Shown piece by piece: positions 40,932-49,346 of a stretch of DNA of 64,000 nucleotides (position 1 is the stretch's first letter; each line of letters opens with the position of its first letter). This DNA comes from Gammaproteobacteria bacterium (GTDB lineage Bacteria; Pseudomonadota; Gammaproteobacteria; UBA4575), in contig JANQOB010000018.1 in NCBI GenBank assembly GCA_028279275.1, positions 186,001-250,000 on the forward strand, written 5' to 3'. Under the pieces are notes generated by a model. It was not told the origin of the DNA and made no database searches. It worked only from the letters and a program-made list of their open reading frames with translations. The position numbers and the translations under genes are program-made.

Positions 40932-41579
40932 TTATACTTGGTACTGATCTAGATATTCCCTCAATGCAGGTAAATACTCGTCATATAAGTGATTAGATTC
41001 TGCATATTCAACAAGTTCATTGACTTGAGCCACCGCAACTACAGTCAGCTTTAAATCCTGCTCCACTTGTTGCACAGCCGATAATGAGTGTTCCTGACCA
41101 ACTTCTTGCCGATCAAAAGCAATGACGACCCCCACAGCACGCGCATCTGAATCTACGTCCGATATGATCGCAGTCGCCTCGTTTATTGCGGTACCGGCAG
41201 TAATCACATCATCTATGATCAAAACTCTACCAGCTAGTGGAGCACCTACAATCTGTCCACCGTCTCCATAGGTTTTTTTCTCTTTGCGGTTGAATGCATA
41301 AGGATAACTTCGCCCATGCTCACGTGCTAAAGTCATTGATACTGCGGTCACCAACGGAATACCCTTATATGCTGGCCCAAATAACATATCGAATTTTATT
41401 CCAGAGTCGACAATGGCTTGTGCGTAAAATTGACTTAGCTGATCCAATGATTCGCCGTCATTAAATAATCCGGCGTTAAAAAAGTAAGGACTTGTCCTAC
41501 CTGATTTAAGAGTGAACTCGCCAAATTGTAAAACGCCTTGTTGGATGGCAAATTGAATAAATTTAGAACTATTTTTCAT
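40932..41579 (-). CDS. pyrE: Orotate phosphoribosyltransferase
   Basis: Converts orotate and PRPP to OMP in pyrimidine synthesis. The 215-aa product has LKSGRTSPYFFNAGLF, the GPAYKGIPLVTAVS loop, FNRKEKKTYGDGG with the catalytic Lys/Arg region, and the PRPP motif VLIIDDVITAGTAI. It diverges from the Crc-like nuclease gene across 99 bp, the same pairing as pyrE-crc of Pseudomonas. Confidence 0.97.
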   Translation of the reverse strand: MKNSSKFIQFAIQQGVLQFGEFTLKSGRTSPYFFNAGLFNDGESLDQLSQFYAQAIVDSGIKFDMLFGPAYKGIPLVTAVSMTLAREHGRSYPYAFNRKEKKTYGDGGQIVGAPLAGRVLIIDDVITAGTAINEATAIISDVDSDARAVGVVIAFDRQEVGQEHSLSAVQQVEQDLKLTVVAVAQVNELVEYAESNHLYDEYLPALREYLDQYQV

Positions 41580-41587
41580 ATAGATAT

Positions 41588-41637
41588 ACTAGCAAGAGTT
41601 TCAAACTAGATTCTTTTCTTAATTGATCTTTGCTAGT
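41588..41637. promoter_or_regulatory. Inverted repeat in the pyrE / nuclease divergent promoter region
   Basis: ACTAGCAA (41588-41595) recurs inverted as TTGCTAGT (41630-41637), 42 bp centre to centre (four helical turns). It may be a split operator controlling both divergent genes; it is short enough to be chance. Confidence 0.3.
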
Positions 41638-41678
41638 GTACTAAAACCAGCTGCAATTGGACCAATCAGTTTTCATCT

Positions 41679-42455
41679 ATGCGCATCATAACGATTAATG
41701 TTAACGGTATTCGTGCTGCTGCACGTAAAGGTTTTTTTGATTGGCTAAAAAAACAAAAAGCGGATGTAGTGTGTGTTCAGGAGACCAAAGCCCAGATACA
41801 TCAGTTAGAAGAAGATCCGGTTTATTTCCCTAAGGGTTATCATTGCTATTATGTAGATGCTATCAAAAAAGGCTATAGCGGTGTTGCAGTATATAGTAAA
41901 CATACTCCCCAAAAAGTCGTTCGTAGTTATGGTGACAATGAATTTGATAATGAGGGTCGTTACTTAGAATTGCAATTTGATAATCTTGCAGTGGTTTCAT
42001 TGTATGCTCCTTCAGGCTCTTCTAGCGAAGAACGCCAACAAGCTAAATTTCGCTTCATGGATTCTTTCATGCAGCATTTGAAAAATTTAAAACGTCGTCG
42101 CAAGGAATATATTCTGTGTGGAGACTGGAATATCGCCCACAAGGAAATTGATTTAAAAAATTGGCGTGGTAATCAGAAGAATTCTGGGTTTTTACCACAA
42201 GAACGTGCTTGGTTAGATAAATTGTTTGATGAAGTAGGATATATCGACGTATTTCGAGAGCTTAATCAACAAGAAGATCAGTATACTTGGTGGTCGAATC
42301 GTGGCCAGGCCTGGGCAAAAAATGTGGGGTGGCGTATTGATTACCACATAGCATCACCAAAACTTAAAAATACCGCAAAAAAAACTAGCATCTACAAAAC
42401 TGAACGCTTTTCTGATCATGCTCCTTTGTTAATTGATTATGATTTAAAAGTTTGA
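41679..42455 (+). CDS. Crc-family exonuclease III-like protein with intact active site
   Basis: The 258-aa protein belongs to the endonuclease/exonuclease/phosphatase superfamily. Catalytic residues of ExoIII are all present: Asn7, Glu35 (QETKA), Tyr109 (LYAPSG), Asp149 and Asn151 (CGDWNIAHKEID), Asp221 (WRIDYH) and Asp246-His247 (SDHAPL). Its position beside pyrE and segments such as KNWRGNQKNSGFLPQERAWLD resemble Pseudomonas Crc, the catabolite-repression partner of Hfq, which has lost nuclease activity. I infer an active AP endonuclease/exonuclease of the Crc lineage. A second ExoIII (xthA) lies at 48572. Its TGA overlaps the TTG start of the next gene. Confidence 0.9.
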   Translation: MRIITINVNGIRAAARKGFFDWLKKQKADVVCVQETKAQIHQLEEDPVYFPKGYHCYYVDAIKKGYSGVAVYSKHTPQKVVRSYGDNEFDNEGRYLELQFDNLAVVSLYAPSGSSSEERQQAKFRFMDSFMQHLKNLKRRRKEYILCGDWNIAHKEIDLKNWRGNQKNSGFLPQERAWLDKLFDEVGYIDVFRELNQQEDQYTWWSNRGQAWAKNVGWRIDYHIASPKLKNTAKKTSIYKTERFSDHAPLLIDYDLKV

Positions 42456-43825
42456 ACGTTAAAAATACAAACATTACCTGGCTAGAAGCGCTAAGCGTTT
42501 ACAAAGAAAAAAAAGTTTTAGCGATGCTTTTCTTAGGCTTTTCAGCTGGCCTTCCTCTCTTACTTGTATTTGGTACTTTGTCATATTGGTTGCGCAAAGA
42601 AGGCATCGATCGTACAACGATTGGTTATATTTCTTGGGTGGCACTGTTATATGGATTTAAGTTTGTGTGGGCACCATTAGTCGATCGTTTAAAGATACCT
42701 GTACTTGGTAAATTATTAGGGCAACGCAGAAGTTGGATGATGCTTGCACAAATAGGCGTGATAGTTGGCTTGTTAGCCATTGCAAACACGCACCCTACTT
42801 CTCAATTACAACTCTTAGTATGGTTTGCTTTACTGGTTGCATTTTCTTCTGCAACTCAAGATATAAGTATTGATGCTTGGCGTATAGAGGCGGTTCCGGT
42901 TAACAAACAAGGTGCAATGGCAGGAACTTATCAACTTGGTTACCGCATAGGCATGTTATTGGCAGGTGCAGGAGCATTTTTTATTGCTGGTAGTTATACC
43001 TGGAACATTGCTTATGCCGTAATGGGTTGTGCGATGTTGATAGGTGTAATCACAACTCTCCTCATTTCTGAACCTGAACAACACATCTCGCAAGACACTT
43101 GGCGCAATGAAGAACGAGTTGTTAGATTTTTAACACGCGATGGAATTTTACCAGGGCCGCTGCGTAAGCTTTTCGCATGGTTCCTAGGAGCAGTCGTCTG
43201 TCCTTTTGTGGATTTTTTTACACGCAATACCTTAGTTGCAGCATTGATCATTCTTACTTTTATTAGTGTATTTCGCATGAGTGATATTGCGATGGGAGTG
43301 ATGTCCGGTCCATTTTATGCAGATATGCAATATACCGAACACCAAATAGCCTGGGCTTCTAAAACATTTGGTTTAATAGTAACGATTTTCGGTGCCCTGC
43401 TAGGTGGCGTACTTGTTATGCGTTATGGGGTGATGCGCATGTTAATCATTTCGGCATTACTTGTAGCACTTACAAATTTAGTATTTGCATGGTTAGCTAC
43501 ACAAGAGCCCAAAATGATTCCATTAATCATGGTTATCAGCGCAGATAATTTAAGCGGTGGTATTGCCGGTACTAGTTTTATTGCCTATTTATCTGGCTTA
43601 ACCAACCGAGCTTACACGGCCACACAATATGCATTGTTCAGTTCCTTAATGGTATTTTTCCCTAAATTAATAGGTGGATTTTCGGGTAAAGTAGTTGATG
43701 CGTATGGTTATATAGACTTTTTTATTTATGCCGCACTACTCGGCGTACCTGCTATATTGTTATCTATATATCTGTGGTACAGACATAATTTGGAAGGAAA
43801 TTTAGGGTTCGTTGAACAAAAATAA
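42452..43825 (+). CDS. AmpG-like MFS permease
   Basis: This 457-aa inner-membrane protein has about 12-14 hydrophobic segments. The opening VLAMLFLGFSAGLPLLLVFGTLSYWLRKEGI and SSATQDISIDAWRIE are characteristic of AmpG, which imports anhydro-muropeptides for cell-wall recycling. A large loop between helices 6 and 7 (about 205-255) is normal for AmpG. Translation appears to start at TTG 42452 overlapping the preceding stop codon; the first in-frame ATG (about codon 24) would cut into helix 1. Function as muropeptide importer is inferred. Confidence 0.85.
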   Translation: MNVKNTNITWLEALSVYKEKKVLAMLFLGFSAGLPLLLVFGTLSYWLRKEGIDRTTIGYISWVALLYGFKFVWAPLVDRLKIPVLGKLLGQRRSWMMLAQIGVIVGLLAIANTHPTSQLQLLVWFALLVAFSSATQDISIDAWRIEAVPVNKQGAMAGTYQLGYRIGMLLAGAGAFFIAGSYTWNIAYAVMGCAMLIGVITTLLISEPEQHISQDTWRNEERVVRFLTRDGILPGPLRKLFAWFLGAVVCPFVDFFTRNTLVAALIILTFISVFRMSDIAMGVMSGPFYADMQYTEHQIAWASKTFGLIVTIFGALLGGVLVMRYGVMRMLIISALLVALTNLVFAWLATQEPKMIPLIMVISADNLSGGIAGTSFIAYLSGLTNRAYTATQYALFSSLMVFFPKLIGGFSGKVVDAYGYIDFFIYAALLGVPAILLSIYLWYRHNLEGNLGFVEQK

Positions 43826-43865
43826 TTTTGTTACATCAAAATAATAATAACTATTAGGTGATCGC

Positions 43866-44594
43866 ATGAAATTATCAGTGGCCGCTATTACAGCTTCAAT
43901 TTTTTTGCTTGCCGGAACTTTACAAGCAAGTTGGTTTGATAAAGCAAAAGAATTTTTAGAAGAATCAGGAGCAAGCTCTTCCGCGAGTACTCTTACCGAT
44001 GGCGAAATTGCTTCTGGCTTAAAAGAAGCTTTACGAGTTGGCTCAGACTTAGTGGTGAATCAATTGGGTACTACTGATGGCTTTAATGGAGATCCGAATA
44101 TTCATATCCCTCTTCCTAATAGCCTACAAAAAGTGCAATCCTCTCTAGAAAAAGTAGGCATGAGTGACATGCTCGATGATTTGGAATTACGCTTAAATCG
44201 TGCTGCAGAGATTGCAACACCCAAAGCTAAAGAGTTATTCATTAGTGCCATACAAGCAATGACTTTAGATGACGCGCGCAATATTCTGGCCGGAGAAAAT
44301 GACGCTGCCACACGTTATTTTCAATCCAAAATGACGCCTGACTTGGTAAAAGAATTCACACCGATTGTAAATGACAGCCTTGCTGAAGCTGGAGCGATCC
44401 AAAGTTATGACAACGCAATCGGTCAATACAAAAAAATTCCTTTAGTGCCGGACGTAAAATCAGACCTAAGTAGTTATGTAGTTGAAAAGGGCATGGATGG
44501 AATTTTTTATTATCTTGCCGTCGAAGAAGCCAAGATACGCACAGATCCTGTTGCGCGCACAACAGATTTACTCAAAAAAGTTTTCGCTAAATAG
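43866..44594 (+). CDS. DUF4197 family secreted protein
   Basis: The 242-aa product has a signal peptide (MKLSVAAITASIFLLAGTLQA). The body matches DUF4197: LTDGEIASGLKEALRVGSDLVVNQLG, DPNIHIPLP, and FTPIVNDSLAEAG. All-alpha, periplasmic or outer-membrane associated, function unknown. It follows the MFS gene by 40 bp. A tiny reading frame with a perfect ribosome binding site begins 20 bp downstream. Confidence 0.9.
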   Translation: MKLSVAAITASIFLLAGTLQASWFDKAKEFLEESGASSSASTLTDGEIASGLKEALRVGSDLVVNQLGTTDGFNGDPNIHIPLPNSLQKVQSSLEKVGMSDMLDDLELRLNRAAEIATPKAKELFISAIQAMTLDDARNILAGENDAATRYFQSKMTPDLVKEFTPIVNDSLAEAGAIQSYDNAIGQYKKIPLVPDVKSDLSSYVVEKGMDGIFYYLAVEEAKIRTDPVARTTDLLKKVFAK

Positions 44595-44614
44595 TGAGCA
44601 CAAGGAGGTGCTAA

Positions 44615-44647
44615 TATGATTTCCATCAGGGATGATGCAACTAATTA
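44615..44647 (+). CDS. Possible 10-codon leader or micro-ORF
   Basis: ATG at 44615 has the perfect site AAGGAGG (44602-44608) seven bases upstream and codes MISIRDDATN. Its end overlaps the start (44632) of a second frame of 39 codons ending at 44751, which has no site of its own. It may be a leader peptide, a coupled small-protein pair, or the relic of a lost gene. No homology can be judged at this length. Confidence 0.25.
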
Positions 44648-44792
44648 AAGTTAGAAAAACTGAAAATGATCGCTATCGGTCAATTGCAGACATAAACAAG
44701 ACTCTACTCAGACCCTTTTACCCATTTATTCTCGTTAAGCAACAATTTTGAGGGTTATATAAATCTTTGTCGTCCAATCGAAAAGACAGTTC

Positions 44793-46139
44793 TTAATCTA
44801 AACAACTCTCTAGTGCGCGTCGGATATAACCCTCATCGAGATCTCTTCCGATGAAGACCATACGACTGACAGGCGTTTCATTGCCCCACGGTTTACCAGC
44901 TTGACTCCCAACTATCATGTGAACACCCTGAAATACAATTTGATGGCTTTCGCCTTTTATTGCCACCACTCCTTTCATGCGGTAGATATCGACACCCTTG
45001 ACTGTCAGAAAAACATCAATCCACGCATTTATTTTGGCAGGATCGAACCATCCTGATAACTCAACTGCAACGGACGACACCCCATCGTCATGTTCATGTT
45101 CGGCATTAAAGTAATGTTCCGCGACGGGTGTGTATTGGGTATCTTCTTCGTTCAAGAGTTCCAGCTCAAACTCTTCCGGAGTGTGCTGGGAAAATACTGC
45201 TAGTTGTTTAGGTGACTCCACAACAAATTTAAACTCATACATGTGTTGGCCCTCAAGTAGAAGTCGGTAACACTGTCCATATTCTGTAAGTGCTTCACCG
45301 TGAGCCAACGATACTACTTTCTTTGAAAATTCCACGAACACCTCTTCCGCTAATCTTAGTAGTTCCGCTTCGGAGGCTTCATTCACATCAGACAAAAGAA
45401 ACTTCATGTCTGGGTCAGGTCCGTTTGATAATTGAAAACGATATTGACCTGCTGACAACTGCCAAACGCCGCCCCATTCGAAAGGGTATTCTGGCTCTAA
45501 GAAATTCGGCTTCATTTCCACAGCACGTTCAAGATTAAATCCGCCGACATCTAACAGCTCATTGATGGGAGCATCGGCCATCGTGGTAGAGTAAAAACCC
45601 GCCATTTGATTAATATCTTGTAGTCGCCTCTTTAACGAGAGAAGCTTGTTTTCAGTAGTCAGATCAACCTTATTTAAGATGATGCGATCAGCAAACGCGA
45701 TCTGCGCTAGTACCTCTTCCGTATTATCGTCTAGGTGAGAGTTAACATGTTTGGCGTCTACGAGCGTGATAATGCCATCAATTTCATATTGTTGAGAAAT
45801 ATCCTTATCTACAAAAAATGTTTGTGCTACGGGCCCAGGGTCAGCCATTCCCGTAGTTTCTAAGATTACTCGATCGAATTTGTCTTTTCGCTCGACCAAA
45901 TCACCCAAGATACGAATGAGATCACCCCTAACAGTGCAACAAATGCAGCCGTTATTCATTTCGAACACTTCTTCATCGGCATTAATAACCAAATCTTGGT
46001 CAATACCAATTTCACCAAATTCGTTTTCGATCACCGCAATCCGAAGACCGTGTTCTTCTGACAAAATACGATTGAGTAGCGTGGTTTTACCACTTCCTAG
46101 AAAACCCGTGAGTACGGTAACCGGGATTTTATCGGGCAT
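44793..46139 (-). CDS. COG0523 (CobW/YjiA-type) metal-handling GTPase
   Basis: The 448-aa GTPase has Walker A GFLGSGKT (12-19), the metal-binding CxCC (Cys65, Cys67, Cys68 in [13 protein letters not shown]), Walker B-like ETTGMADP, and NKVD for guanine. A His/Asp/Glu-rich stretch ([11 protein letters not shown]) precedes a C-terminal CobW-C domain that ends [13 protein letters not shown]. It is longer than E. coli YjiA. COG0523 proteins deliver or store metals; the Zur-type box 147 bp upstream argues for a zinc-starvation role (ZigA/ZagA-like). A cobalamin role is unlikely: no cob genes nearby. Confidence 0.9.
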   Translation of the reverse strand: MPDKIPVTVLTGFLGSGKTTLLNRILSEEHGLRIAVIENEFGEIGIDQDLVINADEEVFEMNNGCICCTVRGDLIRILGDLVERKDKFDRVILETTGMADPGPVAQTFFVDKDISQQYEIDGIITLVDAKHVNSHLDDNTEEVLAQIAFADRIILNKVDLTTENKLLSLKRRLQDINQMAGFYSTTMADAPINELLDVGGFNLERAVEMKPNFLEPEYPFEWGGVWQLSAGQYRFQLSNGPDPDMKFLLSDVNEASEAELLRLAEEVFVEFSKKVVSLAHGEALTEYGQCYRLLLEGQHMYEFKFVVESPKQLAVFSQHTPEEFELELLNEEDTQYTPVAEHYFNAEHEHDDGVSSVAVELSGWFDPAKINAWIDVFLTVKGVDIYRMKGVVAIKGESHQIVFQGVHMIVGSQAGKPWGNETPVSRMVFIGRDLDEGYIRRALESCLD

Positions 46140-46451
46140 TCATCTGTCCTCTTTATGACGATTTACAGCGTTTAACAAACATCAGTAATTGGAAATTGGG
46201 GCGATGACTAACGGTCTGTGCTTTACATAAAACGCTGCTGAGTTGCTGTTTATTCATAAAAGTGCACCACAATTTCATTTTATTGAATGTTATAACATAA
46301 CATTATTCTAAACCCCAATCAGGGAAGATGAAAAGTATTTATGCTCTAGGTGATAGGTCTAAGTCGGAAACATCCGCTGAGAGATTGGATAATAAAAATT
46401 ATTATGAATATTTTTATGGCTAAAATAGAAGTTTAGCAACTCATATTTTTC
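46140..46451. other. 312-bp region upstream of the COG0523 gene
   Basis: No established gene. It contains a Zur-like palindrome (46286-46304) and, on the + strand, a 31-codon frame (46328-46423; MKSIYALGDRSKSE...) whose AGGGA lies only two bases from its ATG, so translation is doubtful. The rest is AT-rich. Confidence 0.6.
46286..46304. promoter_or_regulatory. Zur-type zinc-regulator box
   Basis: AATGTTATA-A-CATAACATT fits the palindromic 19-mer AATGTTATA-N-TATAACATT described for gammaproteobacterial Zur boxes, with one substitution (C for T at the start of the right arm). It sits in the intergenic region ahead of a COG0523 GTPase, a gene class often repressed by Zur. From established knowledge, Zur represses such genes when zinc is sufficient. 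Confidence 0.7.
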
Positions 46452-46859
46452 CTAACTAATCCAACCTTTGCGTTCAGCGAGTTTTGAATACCAAATTAAA
46501 AACACTGTAAGAATTATCTGAATCAGACCACCAATCAATGCTTCAACCGGAAAGTCAGCTATGCCGAAGATCGGGATTTGCGCGGCAACTGCTCCAATGA
46601 GCGACGCGATAAATACATAAAATGCTGCAGATTTCCTAAACAGAAGTAGGAGAACAGCTAATGCGCCACCGAAAACAGCGACTGAGAACGCTGCAGTTGC
46701 CCATGCAGGCCTGGCTTCTACTATTGCACGATATTGTTCAGGCAATGTTGACACACTATCTGCACTCATTTGCGAAAAGAAGTTGATGCAACCCATAATA
46801 TTAAAAATAAGTGCGAGAATACCAATTAACCAAAAACTCCAATGCACTTTATTGTTCAT
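46452..46859 (-). CDS. Small four-helix membrane protein, unknown
   Basis: The 135-aa product has four clear hydrophobic segments (about 8-28, 53-75, 78-100 and 106-127) and short charged ends (LAERKGWIS). A conserved-looking polar loop (SADSVSTLPEQYRAIVEARPAW) follows helix 1. I know similar unnamed proteins in aquatic Gammaproteobacteria but no function. Not clearly in an operon: 172 bp separate it from the L,D-transpeptidase gene and 312 bp from the COG0523 gene. Confidence 0.7.
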   Translation of the reverse strand: MNNKVHWSFWLIGILALIFNIMGCINFFSQMSADSVSTLPEQYRAIVEARPAWATAAFSVAVFGGALAVLLLLFRKSAAFYVFIASLIGAVAAQIPIFGIADFPVEALIGGLIQIILTVFLIWYSKLAERKGWIS

Positions 46860-47031
46860 TGCATATCCTTTTTAATTATTTTAAATGTCTGCCTAAGATC
46901 GAAACCGACATCTCAAAAACTGATTTGAATTCCCCAACCTGCTTACTAGTTTAGTTTTGCTAACTTTAATCTGTACGCGTCATCCAAGACGCGACTCTTA
47001 TTCGTACATCCCTGTACTCACATCTAAGTGT

Positions 47032-47565
47032 TCAAGGAATAATCTCAATCGGTGTTCCATCATCAACGGCATTCCAAATCTCATCCATTTCATGGTTTTG
47101 AACTGCAATACAACCTTCGGTCCAATCATCCTGATTAAATAAAAGTTTTGTTTTTTCTACCCAACTGGTTGGTTGCCCATGAATCATGATTGCGCCACCT
47201 GGGGAATCGCCACGTTCACGCGCATCCCGAAAGTCCGTTCTACTTGGGTAGGAAATATGAATCGAGCGATAAAATTTACTATTAGGATTACGCCAATCGA
47301 GAATGTAACGACCTTCTGGAGTCCGCGAATCTCCTTCGCGTGTTTTATGACCATCAGGTTGTTTGCCAAGTGCGATACGATATGTTTTTAAAACTTCACT
47401 ACCGCGATAAAGATAGAGCTTACGTTCGGCTTTTTTAACCACTACATAATCAGCTTTATCATTAGGGCTTAATTCTGAAACAGCAAACACAGCTTGGTTT
47501 AATATAACGGTCGCACATAAAAAAAATGTTGCGATTAAAAAAATATATTTTGATTGTTTGGACAT
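47032..47565 (-). CDS. L,D-transpeptidase (YkuD domain)
   Basis: The 177-aa product has an N-terminal signal (YIFLIATFFLCATVILNQAVFA) and a YkuD catalytic domain with the signature IMIHGQPTS...DWTEGCIAVQNHEMDEIW, where the Cys is the nucleophile. VKKAERKLYLYRGSEVLKTYRIALGKQPDGHK is the typical domain start. These enzymes make 3-3 crosslinks or attach proteins to peptidoglycan; there is no LysM or other cell-wall anchor. The ATG at 47565 is preferred to a GTG three codons upstream. Confidence 0.9.
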   Translation of the reverse strand: MSKQSKYIFLIATFFLCATVILNQAVFAVSELSPNDKADYVVVKKAERKLYLYRGSEVLKTYRIALGKQPDGHKTREGDSRTPEGRYILDWRNPNSKFYRSIHISYPSRTDFRDARERGDSPGGAIMIHGQPTSWVEKTKLLFNQDDWTEGCIAVQNHEMDEIWNAVDDGTPIEIIP

Positions 47566-47640
47566 ACAACTCACGGCTACACTCTCTTCCTAATTTCAAT
47601 ACAGAAAGTGTGGCAGACAATTATGACTAGTCCATGAAGT

Positions 47641-48279
47641 TTACGGTCGGCTTCGTCTACTTTTCACCCACTTTATGATGGGCTCCCACATTTCACGGTC
47701 AAGCTCGGTGGCAGCAGGGGCCATCTCGAAAATCCCCAGTCCTTTCTCAGCTGCTTTAATGTAGTTTTGACTATCACGCAGCATAGTTAAAAACGGAATG
47801 CGTTGTCGGCTAAGTAAGTCATCCAGCTCCCAATAAATGTTGGTGTAATCACGTGAGCGATTGGCTATCAAGGCAAGCTTGGCTTTTTTGCGTTGTACCG
47901 GTGCTGATTTTTTAACTTCCGCAATGAAATCAATCACGGCGCGCATATCAATAGGAGAAGGAAGTACCGGAATCAAAATGGTCTGGGCTTTATTGATCAT
48001 CTTGCTCAATTCACCGCCATGTTTGCCTGCCGGAGCATCATGAATCACATATTCTGTTTTACGGCTGGGACGTTTGGCATTCTTTTTATATGCAGCAATA
48101 CCTTGAATGGGTTGTCTTGCGGAAGACCTAGCCGCTAGCCAAGACATGCTGCTTCCCTGTGGGTCATAATCCATTATGACTACGCTTTTACCCTGCGAAG
48201 CAAAATAGGAAGCCAAATTAGTCGCCACCGTGGACTTACCTGAACCACCCTTAGAATTAATCACCATAATGTTGCGCAT
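47641..48279 (-). CDS. Orphan ParA/MinD-type ATPase
   Basis: The 212-aa protein has the deviant Walker A of the ParA family (INSKGGSGKSTVATN, with the signature Lys), the MDYDPQGSSMSWL switch region, and HDAPAG as Walker B. It lacks an N-terminal DNA-binding domain. No ParB or parS lies beside it, and the usual chromosomal parAB follows mnmG outside the window. Relatives position protein complexes (chemotaxis arrays, pili, carboxysomes) or plasmids. The C-terminal IIKWVKSRRSRP is basic, as expected for non-specific DNA binding. The ATG at 48279 with GAGG upstream is chosen as start. Confidence 0.85.
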   Translation of the reverse strand: MRNIMVINSKGGSGKSTVATNLASYFASQGKSVVIMDYDPQGSSMSWLAARSSARQPIQGIAAYKKNAKRPSRKTEYVIHDAPAGKHGGELSKMINKAQTILIPVLPSPIDMRAVIDFIAEVKKSAPVQRKKAKLALIANRSRDYTNIYWELDDLLSRQRIPFLTMLRDSQNYIKAAEKGLGIFEMAPAATELDREMWEPIIKWVKSRRSRP

Positions 48280-48527
48280 TTTTAACACCTCACGTTAGTG
48301 GATTTGAAGAACGAAGTTTGTCTTAACTATTTAAGGATGCCAAGTGCGAATCAATTTTTTCGTTTAGTGTAGTTAGCTTCAAAAACATATTGAGATGCAT
48401 CAGCACAGTGGCATGGAGCTTGTTTACAGAGCATGCGGTAAAGAAATGATGAAGCATTTGCGAAGCCACGCAAAGGTACAGTCTATTATAGCTTAATTAA
48501 TTGGAATATTTTCTGGTTTTTAGGAGA

Positions 48528-48543
48528 TCGCTAATTTTAGCGA
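48528..48543. repeat. Palindrome downstream of xthA
   Basis: TCGCTAA-TT-TTAGCGA, perfect 7-bp arms, in the 292-bp spacer between xthA and the ParA gene. It is not followed by a T-run in the xthA direction, so it is at best a weak terminator. The rest of the spacer (48280-48571) shows nothing else I can name. Confidence 0.3.
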
Positions 48544-48571
48544 CATTTTGTTGAATAATAGTGATTTTTAT

Positions 48572-49336
48572 CTACATGAACTCTGCCATCACCGGAGCAT
48601 GATCAGAGGGACGTTCATTACTTCTTGGGGCTTTATCCACCACACTAAAAACGCAATTCCCTTCCAGTGCCGCACTGGCCAGGATGAGATCGATACGCAA
48701 ACCTAAATTTCGGCGAAAGCCCGCAGCACGATAATCCCACCAGCTAAATGTATTTTCTTCTTGATCAAACAGTCTAAATGTATCCACAAAACCTAAATCA
48801 ATAATTTCTTGAAGAGCTTGACGTTCTTTATCGCTACAAAGCACTTTGCCTTTCCAAGCTGCCGGATCATGAACATCTGCATCTTCCGGTGCGATATTAA
48901 AATCTCCTAGTACCACATAATTTGGATATTTTTCTAAATCCTTCTTGATAAAAGCGGTCACCTTTTTTAGCCAATCAAGTTTATATTCATATTTATCAGA
49001 ACCTACTTCTTTGCCATTTACCACGTATAGATTCAGCACGCGTATATCATCAATCGTGACTGCTAGAATTCTACGTTGCGGATCATCCAAAGCGGGTATA
49101 TCTGTAATTACATCTGTTCCCTGCAGTTTTGAAAGTACCGCAACACCGTTGTAAGTCTTTTGCCCTGCATACTGAACTTGATATCCGGCTTCATTAACTT
49201 CTTCCACCGGGAAATCTTCATCGACCAGTTTAGTTTCTTGTAATGCCAATACATCCACAGGGTTGTCTTGCAACCATTCCAGTACTTGCGGCATACGCAC
49301 ACGTAAAGAATTTACATTCCAGGAAGCAATTTTCAT
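48572..49336 (-). CDS. xthA: Exodeoxyribonuclease III
   Basis: AP endonuclease and 3'-5' exonuclease in base-excision repair. The 254-aa product has SWNVNSLRVR (Asn7), LALQETK (Glu), YVVNGK, LGDFNIAP (Asp, Asn), LRIDLILAS (Asp) and the C-terminal SDHAPV (Asp-His). This is the standard XthA type and the second EEP nuclease in the window. The start is at ATG 49336, with the SH3-domain gene ending 10 bp upstream. Confidence 0.95.
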   Translation of the reverse strand: MKIASWNVNSLRVRMPQVLEWLQDNPVDVLALQETKLVDEDFPVEEVNEAGYQVQYAGQKTYNGVAVLSKLQGTDVITDIPALDDPQRRILAVTIDDIRVLNLYVVNGKEVGSDKYEYKLDWLKKVTAFIKKDLEKYPNYVVLGDFNIAPEDADVHDPAAWKGKVLCSDKERQALQEIIDLGFVDTFRLFDQEENTFSWWDYRAAGFRRNLGLRIDLILASAALEGNCVFSVVDKAPRSNERPSDHAPVMAEFM

Positions 49337-49346
49337 TAATTATTAC

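Noticed and set aside
46328-46423. 31-codon frame near the Zur box
   Set aside because: Not called as a gene because the possible AGGGA lies only two bases from the ATG; mentioned only as a possibility with the Zur finding.
46976-46993. CGCGTC-ATCCAA-GACGCG hairpin as terminator of the L,D-transpeptidase gene
   Set aside because: The stem is good but no T-run follows in the direction of that gene, so I do not call it a terminator.
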